The translations under genes and the position numbers were made by a program. This document shows, piece after piece, positions 44,024-53,772 of a stretch of 64,000 nucleotides of DNA; positions within the stretch are counted from its first letter, which is position 1; each line of letters opens with the position of its first letter. The stretch lies in the NCBI GenBank assembly GCA_013791955.1, contig VMSW01000007.1:186001-250000 (forward strand), in the 5' to 3' direction. The stretch comes from Propionicimonas sp. (GTDB taxonomy: Bacteria > Actinomycetota > Actinomycetes > Propionibacteriales > Propionibacteriaceae). A model generated the notes under the pieces. That model worked only from the letters and a program-made list of their open reading frames with translations, was not told the DNA's origin and did not search any database.

Positions 44024-45420
44024 TGGACGGCTATCGAGTCGAGGCGATCCGTGCGGCCGAGGCTCGCGCTTTTGCCGATATCGATCCGTTTGTGTTGATG
44101 CAGCGCGCTGCTGCTGGCCTGGCCACCGCGATTTTGCGTCGGCTGGAGCGTCCCTACGGTTCGCGGGTTCTGCTGGTCGTCGGTTCGGGTAACAACGGTG
44201 GCGACGCGCTGTTCGCCGGGGTGCGGCTGGCCGCCCGTGGAGTGCAGGTGAGCTGCTGGCGGGTCGCCGAATCGGTACATCCGGCCGGTTGGGCCGCGCT
44301 GCAGGACGTCGGCGGACGTGAGGTCGATGCCATCGCGGCACTGAGCTTGCTGACCAGGGTGGACGCCGTCGTCGACGGGGTGGCTGGCATTGGTTCGCGG
44401 CCAGGATTGAGCCAACCGGTAGCTTTGTTTGCCCAGGCCTGCGCCGATTTGGAAGTCCCGGTGGTGGCCGTCGATCTACCATCCGGGCTGGCCCCGGAGC
44501 CGCCGTTTGGCGAGGCACCGCATTTCGAGGCCGAGCTCACGGTGACCTTCGGCGGCTACAAGCTGTGCCACCTGTTGGAGCCGGCTCGCTCGGCCTGCGG
44601 TGACATTGAACTGGTCGACATTGGCTTGACGCTGAGCGATCCCGAAGTGCACCGGTGGACGCCAGCCGAGGTGGCTGCCGCTTGGCCAGTGCCGGATGCC
44701 AGTTCCGACAAGTACGCCCGCGGGGTGGTGGGGCTGGACACCGGCTCGGCCGAGTACCCCGGCGCGGCCGTGCTGGGTGCGGCCGGAGCGATCTATGCCG
44801 GGGCTGGCATGGTGCGCTACCTCGGCCCGCCTCAGGTGAGGCCCCGAGTGCTCGATGCCTTCGCGAATGTGGTCGGCGCGTCCGGGCGGGTGCAGGCGCT
44901 GGTGATCGGCTCGGGCTGGGGCGACCGTAAAGACGGTGGTGTGCTGGCACGGGCGATGCGAACCGGGGTGCCGATGGTGATCGACGCCGACGGGCTGCGC
45001 CACCTACCCCTACCTGGCCGGCCGAATGTGGTGCTCACCCCCCATGCTGGCGAGCTGGCTTTCCTGCTCGGTCTCGAACGCGCCGAGGTGGCCGCCGACC
45101 CACTCACGGCAGTCCATAGCGCGGCCGAGCGCACCGGCTGCACTGTGCTGCTCAAAGGCGCCACCCAATACGTGGCCACCCCAGGGCTTGCCACCGTCGA
45201 GGTCGCCGTGCCCGGACCGGCCTGGACGGCGCAAGCTGGTTCCGGTGATGTGCTGGCTGGCATCATCGGCACGCTGCTGGCCGCAGAGCTGGCCCCTGCC
45301 ACTGCAGCGGTGGTGGGCGCGTCGGTCCAGGCGATGGTCGCCGCAGCCAACCCGGGCCCGCTCCCACCGCAGGACCTCGTCCGCCGACTGCCCGCCTGGA
45401 TTGCCGAAGCCGGGGCGTAA
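44023..45420 (+). CDS. nnr: Bifunctional NAD(P)H-hydrate epimerase / ADP-dependent dehydratase
   Basis: It repairs hydrated NADH and NADPH. The 465-residue protein has the YjeF-type epimerase first (FVLMQRAAAGLA, VVGSGNNGGDALFAGV, VAVDLPSGL) and the ribokinase-like dehydratase second (VVLTPHAGELAFLLG, LLKGATQYVATP, and WTAQAGSGDVLAGIIGTLL with the catalytic Asp). The fused form is standard in many bacteria. It usually precedes alr in actinobacteria; here alr is missing and the GNAT-TsaE gene follows after 86 bases. Confidence 0.95.
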   Translation: MDGYRVEAIRAAEARAFADIDPFVLMQRAAAGLATAILRRLERPYGSRVLLVVGSGNNGGDALFAGVRLAARGVQVSCWRVAESVHPAGWAALQDVGGREVDAIAALSLLTRVDAVVDGVAGIGSRPGLSQPVALFAQACADLEVPVVAVDLPSGLAPEPPFGEAPHFEAELTVTFGGYKLCHLLEPARSACGDIELVDIGLTLSDPEVHRWTPAEVAAAWPVPDASSDKYARGVVGLDTGSAEYPGAAVLGAAGAIYAGAGMVRYLGPPQVRPRVLDAFANVVGASGRVQALVIGSGWGDRKDGGVLARAMRTGVPMVIDADGLRHLPLPGRPNVVLTPHAGELAFLLGLERAEVAADPLTAVHSAAERTGCTVLLKGATQYVATPGLATVEVAVPGPAWTAQAGSGDVLAGIIGTLLAAELAPATAAVVGASVQAMVAAANPGPLPPQDLVRRLPAWIAEAGA

Positions 45421-45506
45421 ATAGGGCGGCGAGCCGGCCACGTCGGCGGCTGGCATAGAATCATCCGGATCGCCCGGACGCCGGTTCGAGGCGGGAAGGT
45501 AACAGA

Positions 45507-46463
45507 ATGCAGCGCACGGTGCTGGCCGAGAGTGTCCTCGGCGACGGCCGCCTGCTGCGGCTCGCAACCGCTGAAGCCGCTGATGCCCAGGCAATCAGCG
45601 AGGTGATTCTCGACGCCTTTAGCAACCGACCCAAGGTGATTCCGCCGCCGCCGGCCCTGAATGAGACCCCCGAATCGGTGCAGACTGCGCTGGCCAGGGG
45701 CTTCGGTGTGCTGGCCCTGGTCGACGATGAGCCTGCCGGAGTGATCATCGTCAGCATCGACGGGGCCCTGGCCGGCATCCATCGAGTGTCGGTGCGCCCG
45801 TCCTTCCAACGACTCGGCATCGCCTCGGTGATGGTCACGGTGGTGCTGGAGGCGCTGGCCCTGCAATCGGTCCAAAGCGTGGAGTTGGTGGCCCGCACCG
45901 AGTTCCCCGCGGTGGTGGCCTGGTGGCATCGGCACGGCTTCAACGAGACTGCCCGCACCGGCACCAGCCTCACTTTGGCTCGGCAGCTGCCGGTCTGCGT
46001 GCAAACGGCCACCGCCGAAGACACCCAGGCGCTCGGACGCCGGCTCGCCGGCCTGGTGCGCGCCGGTGACGTACTGATCGCCGCTGGTGATTTGGGCGCG
46101 GGCAAGACCACCCTCGCTCAGGGCCTGGGCGCTGGCCTGGACGTGAGCGGGCCAGTCATCTCACCGACCTTCGTCCTGTCCCGGGTGCATCCCCCGAACG
46201 GCACCGGCCCGGCCCTGGTGCACGTGGACGCCTACCGGCTGGGCACAGCGGCCGAGCTGGACGATCTTGATCTGGATGCCTCAACGCAGGAGTCGGTAAC
46301 CCTGGTCGAATGGGGTACTGGAGTGGCCGAGGGCCTGAGCACTGACCGGTTGGAGATCGACATCCGGCGCAGTCTGGATCCCGCGGACGAAACGCGCTGG
46401 ATCTTCCTGACTCCGGTGGGGGAGCGCTGGGCCAACCTGCGAGCAGAGTTGGAGGCAAAGTGA
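45507..46463 (+). CDS. tsaE: GNAT acetyltransferase fused to t6A-complex ATPase TsaE
   Basis: A 318-residue fusion. Residues 1-160 form a GNAT domain (FGVLALVDDEPAGVIIVSIDG, VSVRPSFQRLGIASVMVTVV, WWHRHGFNETA). Residues 165-318 form TsaE, with GDLGAGKTTLAQG (P-loop near 195), ISPTFVLSRVH, HVDAYRLG and VTLVEWGTG. TsaE works with TsaB and TsaD, encoded next, to make threonylcarbamoyl-adenosine at tRNA position 37. GNAT-TsaE fusions are known from actinobacteria; what the acetyltransferase half modifies is unknown. GGAAGG precedes the ATG; the stop overlaps tsaB. Confidence 0.95.
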   Translation: MQRTVLAESVLGDGRLLRLATAEAADAQAISEVILDAFSNRPKVIPPPPALNETPESVQTALARGFGVLALVDDEPAGVIIVSIDGALAGIHRVSVRPSFQRLGIASVMVTVVLEALALQSVQSVELVARTEFPAVVAWWHRHGFNETARTGTSLTLARQLPVCVQTATAEDTQALGRRLAGLVRAGDVLIAAGDLGAGKTTLAQGLGAGLDVSGPVISPTFVLSRVHPPNGTGPALVHVDAYRLGTAAELDDLDLDASTQESVTLVEWGTGVAEGLSTDRLEIDIRRSLDPADETRWIFLTPVGERWANLRAELEAK

Positions 46464-47116
46464 GCCTGGTGCTTGGAATCGACACCGCCAATGACGTCCG
46501 GGTCGGGCTGGCCCGCGATGGCCAGGTGTTGGTGTCGCTGGCAGTGGAGGATCGACGCTCCCATGCAGAGCTGCTACTGCCGCTGGTCCGACAAGCCGCG
46601 ACCGAAGCCGGGATCTCGCTGGCCGAGCTCAGCGACGTGGTTGTCGGTGCTGGCCCCGGGCCTTTCACCGGCCTGCGGGTAGGCGTGGCCGCGGCCATGA
46701 CCCTGGCCGAAGTGCTCGGACTCGACGTCAAAGGGGTCTGCAGTCTGGACCCGATCGCACTGGCCTGGGCTGATCGCGGCGATGCCCCAGCCGAGTTCGT
46801 GGTGGTGTCCGACGCGCGGCGCAAAGAGGTCTACTGGGCTCGCTACACCGCCGACGGGGCTCGCGTCGAAGGACCACTGGTTACCGCGCCTGACCAGGTG
46901 CCGGGCCTGCCCTTGGCCGGACCGGGGGCCACTCTTACTGGACGGGCCGGATCGGGCCCGGACGTGCTGGACGCCGCAGCGATGGCTGCCGCGATCGACC
47001 GCTTGGCCGAGGTCGGCACCGAGCCGCTGTACCTGCGCCGTCCCGACGCGGAAGTGCCCACCACCCGGAAATCCACGCTGCTGCAACCTCGGATTGGGAT
47101 GATGGGACCGCGATGA
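46460..47116 (+). CDS. tsaB: tRNA t6A biosynthesis protein TsaB
   Basis: A 218-residue ASKHA-fold protein that forms the core dimer with TsaD. Visible motifs are [26 protein letters not shown] and [20 protein letters not shown], diagnostic for TsaB. It overlaps both tsaE upstream and rimI downstream by four bases, so the four t6A/RimI genes are translated together. Confidence 0.95.
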   Translation: MSLVLGIDTANDVRVGLARDGQVLVSLAVEDRRSHAELLLPLVRQAATEAGISLAELSDVVVGAGPGPFTGLRVGVAAAMTLAEVLGLDVKGVCSLDPIALAWADRGDAPAEFVVVSDARRKEVYWARYTADGARVEGPLVTAPDQVPGLPLAGPGATLTGRAGSGPDVLDAAAMAAAIDRLAEVGTEPLYLRRPDAEVPTTRKSTLLQPRIGMMGPR

Positions 47117-47586
47117 TCATCACCCACGCCAGCGTTGCAGACCTCGACGGCATCCTCGCCCTCGAGCAGGACGGGTTCGCTCGCGAAGAGCAATGGTCGC
47201 CGACCGCCTGGGCCGAAGAGCTCACCGCCGAAGACCGCTGCGTGCTGGCGCACACCGATTCCGACGGGCAGATCCTGGGGGTCGCCACCTTCAGCTGCGC
47301 CGAAGATATGGCCGACCTGAACCGGGTAATAGTGCATCCGCAAGCCCGCGGACGCGGAGTCGGTGCCTCCTTGCTGCGCGCCGGTTTGGAATGGGCCCAA
47401 GCCTTGGGCGCCACCCGGATGCTGCTGGAGGTGCGGAAAGACAACGCCTCGGCGTTATCGCTCTACCGCCGCCTTGGCTTCGACCAGATCAGCCTTCGCC
47501 AGGACTACTACGGTCCCGGTCGCGATGCCGTGGTGATGCTGCGCCCGATCGAGGGCGAAGAAGACGAATGGGCGTTGGGTCGGTGA
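47113..47586 (+). CDS. rimI: Ribosomal-protein-S18-alanine N-acetyltransferase
   Basis: A 157-residue GNAT enzyme of the RimI family, which acetylates the N-terminus of ribosomal protein S18 and sometimes other proteins. Motifs are [31 protein letters not shown] (acetyl-CoA loop), [20 protein letters not shown] and [15 protein letters not shown]. It is located between tsaB and tsaD, as is usual in actinobacteria and firmicutes. Confidence 0.94.
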   Translation: MIITHASVADLDGILALEQDGFAREEQWSPTAWAEELTAEDRCVLAHTDSDGQILGVATFSCAEDMADLNRVIVHPQARGRGVGASLLRAGLEWAQALGATRMLLEVRKDNASALSLYRRLGFDQISLRQDYYGPGRDAVVMLRPIEGEEDEWALGR

Positions 47587-48626
47587 CTGCTCCGCTCATT
47601 CTTGGCATCGAATCGAGCTGCGATGAGACCGGCATCGGGATCGTCCGCGGTCGGGAATTGCTCGCCAACGAAGTCGCCTCCTCGGTAGCCGAACACGTCC
47701 GCTTCGGTGGTGTGGTGCCGGAGGTGGCCAGCCGGGCACATCTGGAAGCGCTGGTGCCAACACTGCGCCGAGCCTGCGAGGTCGCCGACATCGACCTAAA
47801 CGAACTCGACGGCATCGCCGTGACGGCCGGACCCGGCCTGATGGGTGCCCTGGTGGTCGGCCTGACGGCGGCCAAGGCGTTGGCGGTGGCGCTGAACAAA
47901 CCGCTCTACGGGGTGAATCACCTGATCGGCCACGTCGCGGTAGATCTGCTCGACCACGGACCGCTGCCCCAGCCGTGCGCGGCCCTGCTGGTCTCCGGTG
48001 GTCACACCTCGCTGTTGCACGTGCGCGACATCACCGGCGACATCACCGAGATCGGTGCCACCATCGACGACGCTGCCGGTGAGGCCTATGACAAGGTGGC
48101 TCGGGTGCTCGGGCTGTCCTATCCGGGTGGGCCGGTGATCGATCAGCTCGCCCAGAGCGGCAACCCGAAGGCAATCGCTTTCCCGCGTGGTCTGACTGCC
48201 GGCAAGGATCAAGCCAAACATCGCTTCAACTACTCCTTCTCCGGGCTGAAGACCTCAGTGTCGCGGTGGGTCGAGACCGAACGGCTTGCGGGGCGCGAAG
48301 TGCCAGCCGCTGATGTGGCGGCTTCCTTCCAGGAGGCGGTGGCCGATGTGCTCACCGCCAAAGCCGTAGATGCCTGCCAATACCTGGGCGTCGACACCCT
48401 GTTGTTGGGTGGTGGCGTGGCCGCGAACTCCCGGCTGCGCGAACTGCTGGCGGAGCGGACCGCAGCTGCAGGCATCACTTTGCGGCGGCCTCGTCCGGGG
48501 TTATGCACCGACAACGGCGCCATGATCGCGGTGCTGGGCGCCGAAGTGGTCAGCGCGGGCCGGCGTCCGTCTGCCCTCGAAATCGGGGCCGACTCGGGCA
48601 TGCCAATCTCGACCGTGCTGGCCTAG
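47583..48626 (+). CDS. tsaD: tRNA N6-adenosine threonylcarbamoyltransferase
   Basis: The catalytic subunit of t6A synthesis. From GTG 47583, which overlaps the rimI stop (GTGA), the protein is 347 residues: [32 protein letters not shown] (metal-binding His), NHLIGHV (His pair), [10 protein letters not shown] and [17 protein letters not shown] much longer open frame upstream overlaps rimI and is not used. The Nudix gene begins nine bases later. Confidence 0.97.
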   Translation: MTAPLILGIESSCDETGIGIVRGRELLANEVASSVAEHVRFGGVVPEVASRAHLEALVPTLRRACEVADIDLNELDGIAVTAGPGLMGALVVGLTAAKALAVALNKPLYGVNHLIGHVAVDLLDHGPLPQPCAALLVSGGHTSLLHVRDITGDITEIGATIDDAAGEAYDKVARVLGLSYPGGPVIDQLAQSGNPKAIAFPRGLTAGKDQAKHRFNYSFSGLKTSVSRWVETERLAGREVPAADVAASFQEAVADVLTAKAVDACQYLGVDTLLLGGGVAANSRLRELLAERTAAAGITLRRPRPGLCTDNGAMIAVLGAEVVSAGRRPSALEIGADSGMPISTVLA

Positions 48627-48634
48627 GGCCACAG

Positions 48635-49117
48635 ATGTTCACCCCGATCGTCGGCACCCTTGGCTACGTCCTCTCTGTTGACCGCCAACAGGTGCTGCTG
48701 GTGCATCGCACTCGCGAGGGCGATCAGCACGCCGGCAAGTGGAATGGGCTAGGCGGCAAACTGGAGCCGGGCGAAGACATCTACACCTGTCTGTGTCGGG
48801 AGTTGCGGGAGGAGGCCGAGATCGAGGTCACTTCGGCCCGGCTGCGCGGCACCATCTCCTGGCCCGGCTTCGGTGCTGGTGGCGAAGATTGGTTTGGCTT
48901 CGTCTTCGTCGTGGACGCTTTCACCGGCACGGTTCCCGAGCGCAATGAGGACGGCCCACTGGCCTGGCACGATCTGGACGCCCTGACCGACCTGCCGATG
49001 TGGGCAGGGGATCGGCATTGGCTGCCACTGGTCTTCGCCGACGGCCCCGCCTTTCACGGCGTGATGCCCTACGTCGACGGCTCGCCGGCGAGTTGGAGCT
49101 ACACCACCGTCGGCTGA
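48635..49117 (+). CDS. Nudix hydrolase, MutT-like
   Basis: A 160-residue enzyme with a full Nudix box, GGKLEPGEDIYTCLCRELREE, followed by AEIEV. The preceding GTLGYVLSVDRQQVLLVHRTREGDQHAGKWNGLGG and the later WPGFGAGGEDWFGFVFVVDAF resemble 8-oxo-dGTP or related nucleotide pyrophosphatases. The substrate cannot be assigned with certainty. It is nine bases after tsaD and may be in that operon. Its stop lies at the edge of a repeat array. Confidence 0.88.
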   Translation: MFTPIVGTLGYVLSVDRQQVLLVHRTREGDQHAGKWNGLGGKLEPGEDIYTCLCRELREEAEIEVTSARLRGTISWPGFGAGGEDWFGFVFVVDAFTGTVPERNEDGPLAWHDLDALTDLPMWAGDRHWLPLVFADGPAFHGVMPYVDGSPASWSYTTVG

Positions 49118-49350
49118 GGCTTCGACAGGCTCAGCCAACTTTCAGTTCCCAGGGGCTTCGACAGGCTCAGCCAGCTTTGAGTTCCCAGGGGCTTCGACAG
49201 GCTCAGCCAGCTTTCAGTTCCCAGGGGCTTCGACAGGCTCAGCCAGCTTTGAGTTCCCAGGGGCTTCGACAGGCTCAGTCAACTTTGAGTTCCCAGGGGC
49301 TTCGACAGGCTCAGCCAACATTCAGTTCCCTGAGCTTGTCGAAGGGTCCC
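49118..49350. repeat. 36-bp tandem array of the dispersed palindromic repeat (copy B)
   Basis: Six head-to-tail units of 36 bp start with GCTTCGACAGGCTCAGCCAA and end AGTTCCCAGGG; a TTTCAG/TTTGAG difference recurs among the middle units. The array ends with the inverse element AGTTCCCTGAGCTTGTCGAA. There are no spacers, so it is not CRISPR. The rest of the gap up to 49508 shows no gene; it contains the upstream region of icd. Confidence 0.88.
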
Positions 49351-49505
49351 GCTGGCGGGCCAATCCGTCATGTTCTGATGTTTCACCTTGGCAACTCCCG
49401 GTCCGTGGAGGCTGTTTGCTGGAGGGTGAGGATTGAACTGCTGACTCGCCCGAAGTCGCGTCCAGCCAATATGGTTCGGGATTGAGACCCGGACAGAAGG
49501 GATAG

Positions 49506-51719
<2,214 letters not shown>

Positions 51720-51727
51720 AACGCACA

Positions 51728-51764
51728 GCGGAAGCCCCCGGCCATCGCGGTCGGGGGCTTCCGC
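51728..51764 (+). terminator. Rho-independent terminator after icd
   Basis: A perfect 13-bp stem, GCGGAAGCCCCCG with CGGGGGCTTCCGC, has an 11-base loop and lies nine bases after the icd stop codon. Confidence 0.85.
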
Positions 51765-51768
51765 GGTT

Positions 51769-51912
51769 CTAAGTTCCCTGAGCTTGTCGAAGGGTCTCGC
51801 TGGCGGCTTCGACAAGCTCAGCCAACTTTGAGGGCTTCCGTCGTTTGTGGTCCACCTAAGTTCCCTGAGCTTGGCGAAGGGTTCGGTTGGTGGCTTCGGC
51901 AAGCCGCTAGCC
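51769..51912. repeat. Dispersed palindromic repeat pair (copy C)
   Basis: It contains AAGTTCCCTGAGCTTGTCGA (with AGGGTC following) and the opposite form GGCTTCGACAAGCTCAGCCA. A second, more diverged pair follows (CTGAGCTTGGCGAAGGG and GGCTTCGGCAAGCCG). The opposed copies could form long hairpins. The element ends right before the Lgt-like gene. Confidence 0.82.
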
Positions 51913-51920
51913 TCTAGCCC

Positions 51921-52712
51921 ATGATCGGACTGCCCTTCGCTGGAAGCGGGCTGGTGCATGGCATCTTCATGACCCTAGGCATCGCTGCTGGCCTGGGAGT
52001 GTTTGTGTTTGAGCGCCGTCGGCGCGGCCTCGATGACGACCGGTTGTGGGTGATTGCAGGCATGACGGTGGCCTTCGGGGCCGTCGGCTCTCGGCTGGGC
52101 ACCTGGTTTCAGTTCATCGATCCGCGCCAGAACCCGTCGATCGAGTTGTGGTGGACTGACGGCAACCGCAGCATCTTGGCCGGTCTGGTCGGTGCCTGGC
52201 TCGGGGTGCTCCTCGGCAAACTGATCACCGGCTACCGGGCTTCCACTGGAGACCTCTTCGCGCCAGCGGTGGCCGTGGCGATGGTGATCGGCCGGATTGG
52301 CTGCCTGCTGACTGAAAACCCCGGCGTCCCGACCGGGGGCCCGTGGGGGATCGTGCTCACTAACGAGCAGGTGGCGATGATCGGCGGGGTCGCCGGGGTG
52401 GGGCTGCACCCAAGCTTCGCCTACGAGATCGCCTTCCAAGTGGTGATGTTCATTTGGCTATGGCGCCACCGTGACTCGTTGCCCAAATCGGGAGATCTGT
52501 TCATCGTCTATGTGGCCGCCTATGCGCTGTTCCGCTTCCTAGTGGAGTTCTTGCGCGGCAACGAGACAGTGTGGTGGGGCCTTTCCCGCCCGCAGTGGTT
52601 CCTGCTGGTTATGTTGCCCTTATTAGGCTGGCGATTGAGTCGGGTGTTTCGGAAGGCATCCGCACCAGACACGCCGAACGGGGACAGCGTTGAGCGATCA
52701 GCAGCCGCCTAG
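51921..52712 (+). CDS. Lgt-like prolipoprotein diacylglyceryl transferase family membrane protein
   Basis: A 263-residue protein with about seven membrane segments and the Lgt fold: GLVHGIFMTLGIAAGLGVFVFERR, VIGRIGCLLTENPGVPTGGPWGI, LHPSFAYEIAFQ and FRFLVEFLRGNE. True Lgt transfers diacylglycerol to lipoprotein cysteines. Here key positions differ: the usual GRxGNxxNxE reads GRIGCLLTE, and the HGGL region reads ILAGLVGAW, so it may be a side branch with another acceptor. It opens a cluster with a Tes-like radical SAM gene, which suggests a role in modifying glycerolipids. It is worth checking whether a canonical Lgt exists elsewhere in the genome. Confidence 0.8.
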   Translation: MIGLPFAGSGLVHGIFMTLGIAAGLGVFVFERRRRGLDDDRLWVIAGMTVAFGAVGSRLGTWFQFIDPRQNPSIELWWTDGNRSILAGLVGAWLGVLLGKLITGYRASTGDLFAPAVAVAMVIGRIGCLLTENPGVPTGGPWGIVLTNEQVAMIGGVAGVGLHPSFAYEIAFQVVMFIWLWRHRDSLPKSGDLFIVYVAAYALFRFLVEFLRGNETVWWGLSRPQWFLLVMLPLLGWRLSRVFRKASAPDTPNGDSVERSAAA

Positions 52713-53139
52713 ACCTCCTTGGTCTGCACCACCGGCTCCAGGGCCCAGAGGGCCAGTCAATCCGAACTCGGGCTGGTATCCGCCGCCGCCACCGCCGCCT
52801 TTCCGGTCGGGTGGCCCCGGGGTGGGGGCAGCAGGCAGGCCGGAGCGTGCAGGCGGGTCGTTATTGTTGGGCGCTTTCATCAGCGCTGGGCTGACAGCGC
52901 TGGTCTATGTGGGCATCGGCTGGTTCGCGTCACGGGTGACTGCCCAAGAGAGTTGGAGCGTGCTGCCCACAGCATTGTTGTGGCCGTCCGTGCCGCTGGG
53001 CGTGGGTATTGTCCTGGCCGCGTCGCGGCGAACTCGGCGAACTGGTGCTGGCATTCTGCTTGGTCTGGCCATCGGCTTGCTGGTGTCTGGCGGGCTGTGC
53101 CAGTACATGAATTCAGTCGGAATCACTGGCAGCCGTTGA
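52690..53139 (+). CDS. Proline-rich membrane protein (cluster paralogue 1)
   Basis: A 149-residue protein from a TTG that overlaps the Lgt-like gene end. The N-terminal 50 residues are cytosolic-type Pro-rich (PPRPPWSAPPAPGPRGP, PPPPPPPF). Three hydrophobic helices follow (LLLGAFISAGLTALVYVGIGW, VPLGVGIVLAASRRTRRTGAG, LLGLAIGLLVSGGLC). It shares layout and the segment RRTRRTGAGILL with the next gene (PRTSRTGAGLLL), so the two are duplicates. The function is unknown; it may scaffold the membrane enzymes encoded on either side. Confidence 0.72.
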   Translation: MSDQQPPRPPWSAPPAPGPRGPVNPNSGWYPPPPPPPFRSGGPGVGAAGRPERAGGSLLLGAFISAGLTALVYVGIGWFASRVTAQESWSVLPTALLWPSVPLGVGIVLAASRRTRRTGAGILLGLAIGLLVSGGLCQYMNSVGITGSR

Positions 53140-53305
53140 CGGTGGTGTTCGATTGCGGGCTTCGCGCGCCGCGGCCGGGCGTCGCTTCGCGATCATGGCC
53201 AGTGCGGGGGTGCGCCAGGTCATCGCTGGTGTCGCCAGTTAGGCTGGCGATCAAGCCGAAGCTATCGAGATTGCCGATAGTGGCGCCGTAGCTGTGGAGG
53301 GGACA

Positions 53306-53758
53306 ATGACTGATCAGGCGGGGCCCGGCTCCGGTAGTCCGGATTTCAATGCGCCCTCAGGGCCACCACCTGTGCCCGGCGGGTCACCGCCACCACCGCC
53401 GCCACCCTCAGGTTGGTCCGGTGGCTCGGTGCCACCACCGCCGCCTCCACCACCGCCAGCGTTTAGCAGCCGCAGCCGCGGCGGCTCGCTGTGGCTGGGG
53501 GTCGCCATCGGGCTAGGCGTCAGCGGGCTGATCTACGGTCTCTACGCGACGCTGCGGGGCACGATGGATGCCCGGTCCGGGGAGTGGTTCGACGTCTTAG
53601 CGATCTACTGGCCGCTGTTGGTTGGCATCGGCGGAATCGTGCTAGCGGCGATCCCTAGGACGTCCCGAACTGGTGCGGGGCTGCTGCTGAGTATCGGTAT
53701 CGCCATCCTGGCCGCTGGCGGGCTTTGTGTGGCCGTGCTCGCTGGCTACACCCTGTAA
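53306..53758 (+). CDS. Proline-rich membrane protein (cluster paralogue 2)
   Basis: A 150-residue protein from ATG 53306, preceded by GGAGGGG. The first 60 residues are Pro/Gly/Ser-rich (two runs of seven or more prolines); the rest has three membrane helices (LWLGVAIGLGVSGLIYGLYA, YWPLLVGIGGIVLAAIPRTSRTGAG, LSIGIAILAAGGLCVAVLAG). It is paralogous to the gene at 52690. It ends 14 bases before the radical SAM gene, so it is very probably co-transcribed with it. The 166 bases upstream hold no other gene that I can support. Confidence 0.75.
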   Translation: MTDQAGPGSGSPDFNAPSGPPPVPGGSPPPPPPPSGWSGGSVPPPPPPPPPAFSSRSRGGSLWLGVAIGLGVSGLIYGLYATLRGTMDARSGEWFDVLAIYWPLLVGIGGIVLAAIPRTSRTGAGLLLSIGIAILAAGGLCVAVLAGYTL

Positions 53759-53772
53759 GGGAAGGGACCGTC

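Noticed and set aside
46460..48626. tsaD extended upstream to 47193
   Set aside because: The longer frame overlaps rimI in another phase. The TsaD N-terminus ([13 protein letters not shown]) fits the GTG at 47583 that overlaps the rimI stop.
49118..49350. Possible CRISPR array
   Set aside because: Units are contiguous 36-bp tandem copies with no spacers, the same sequence occurs dispersed elsewhere, and no cas genes are present.
49000..49485. An open frame with a 12-residue periodic translation (LRQAQPTFSSQG-type) over the 36-bp array
   Set aside because: The period is a by-product of a 36-bp non-coding repeat being divisible by three. The frame begins inside the Nudix gene in another phase and has no RBS.
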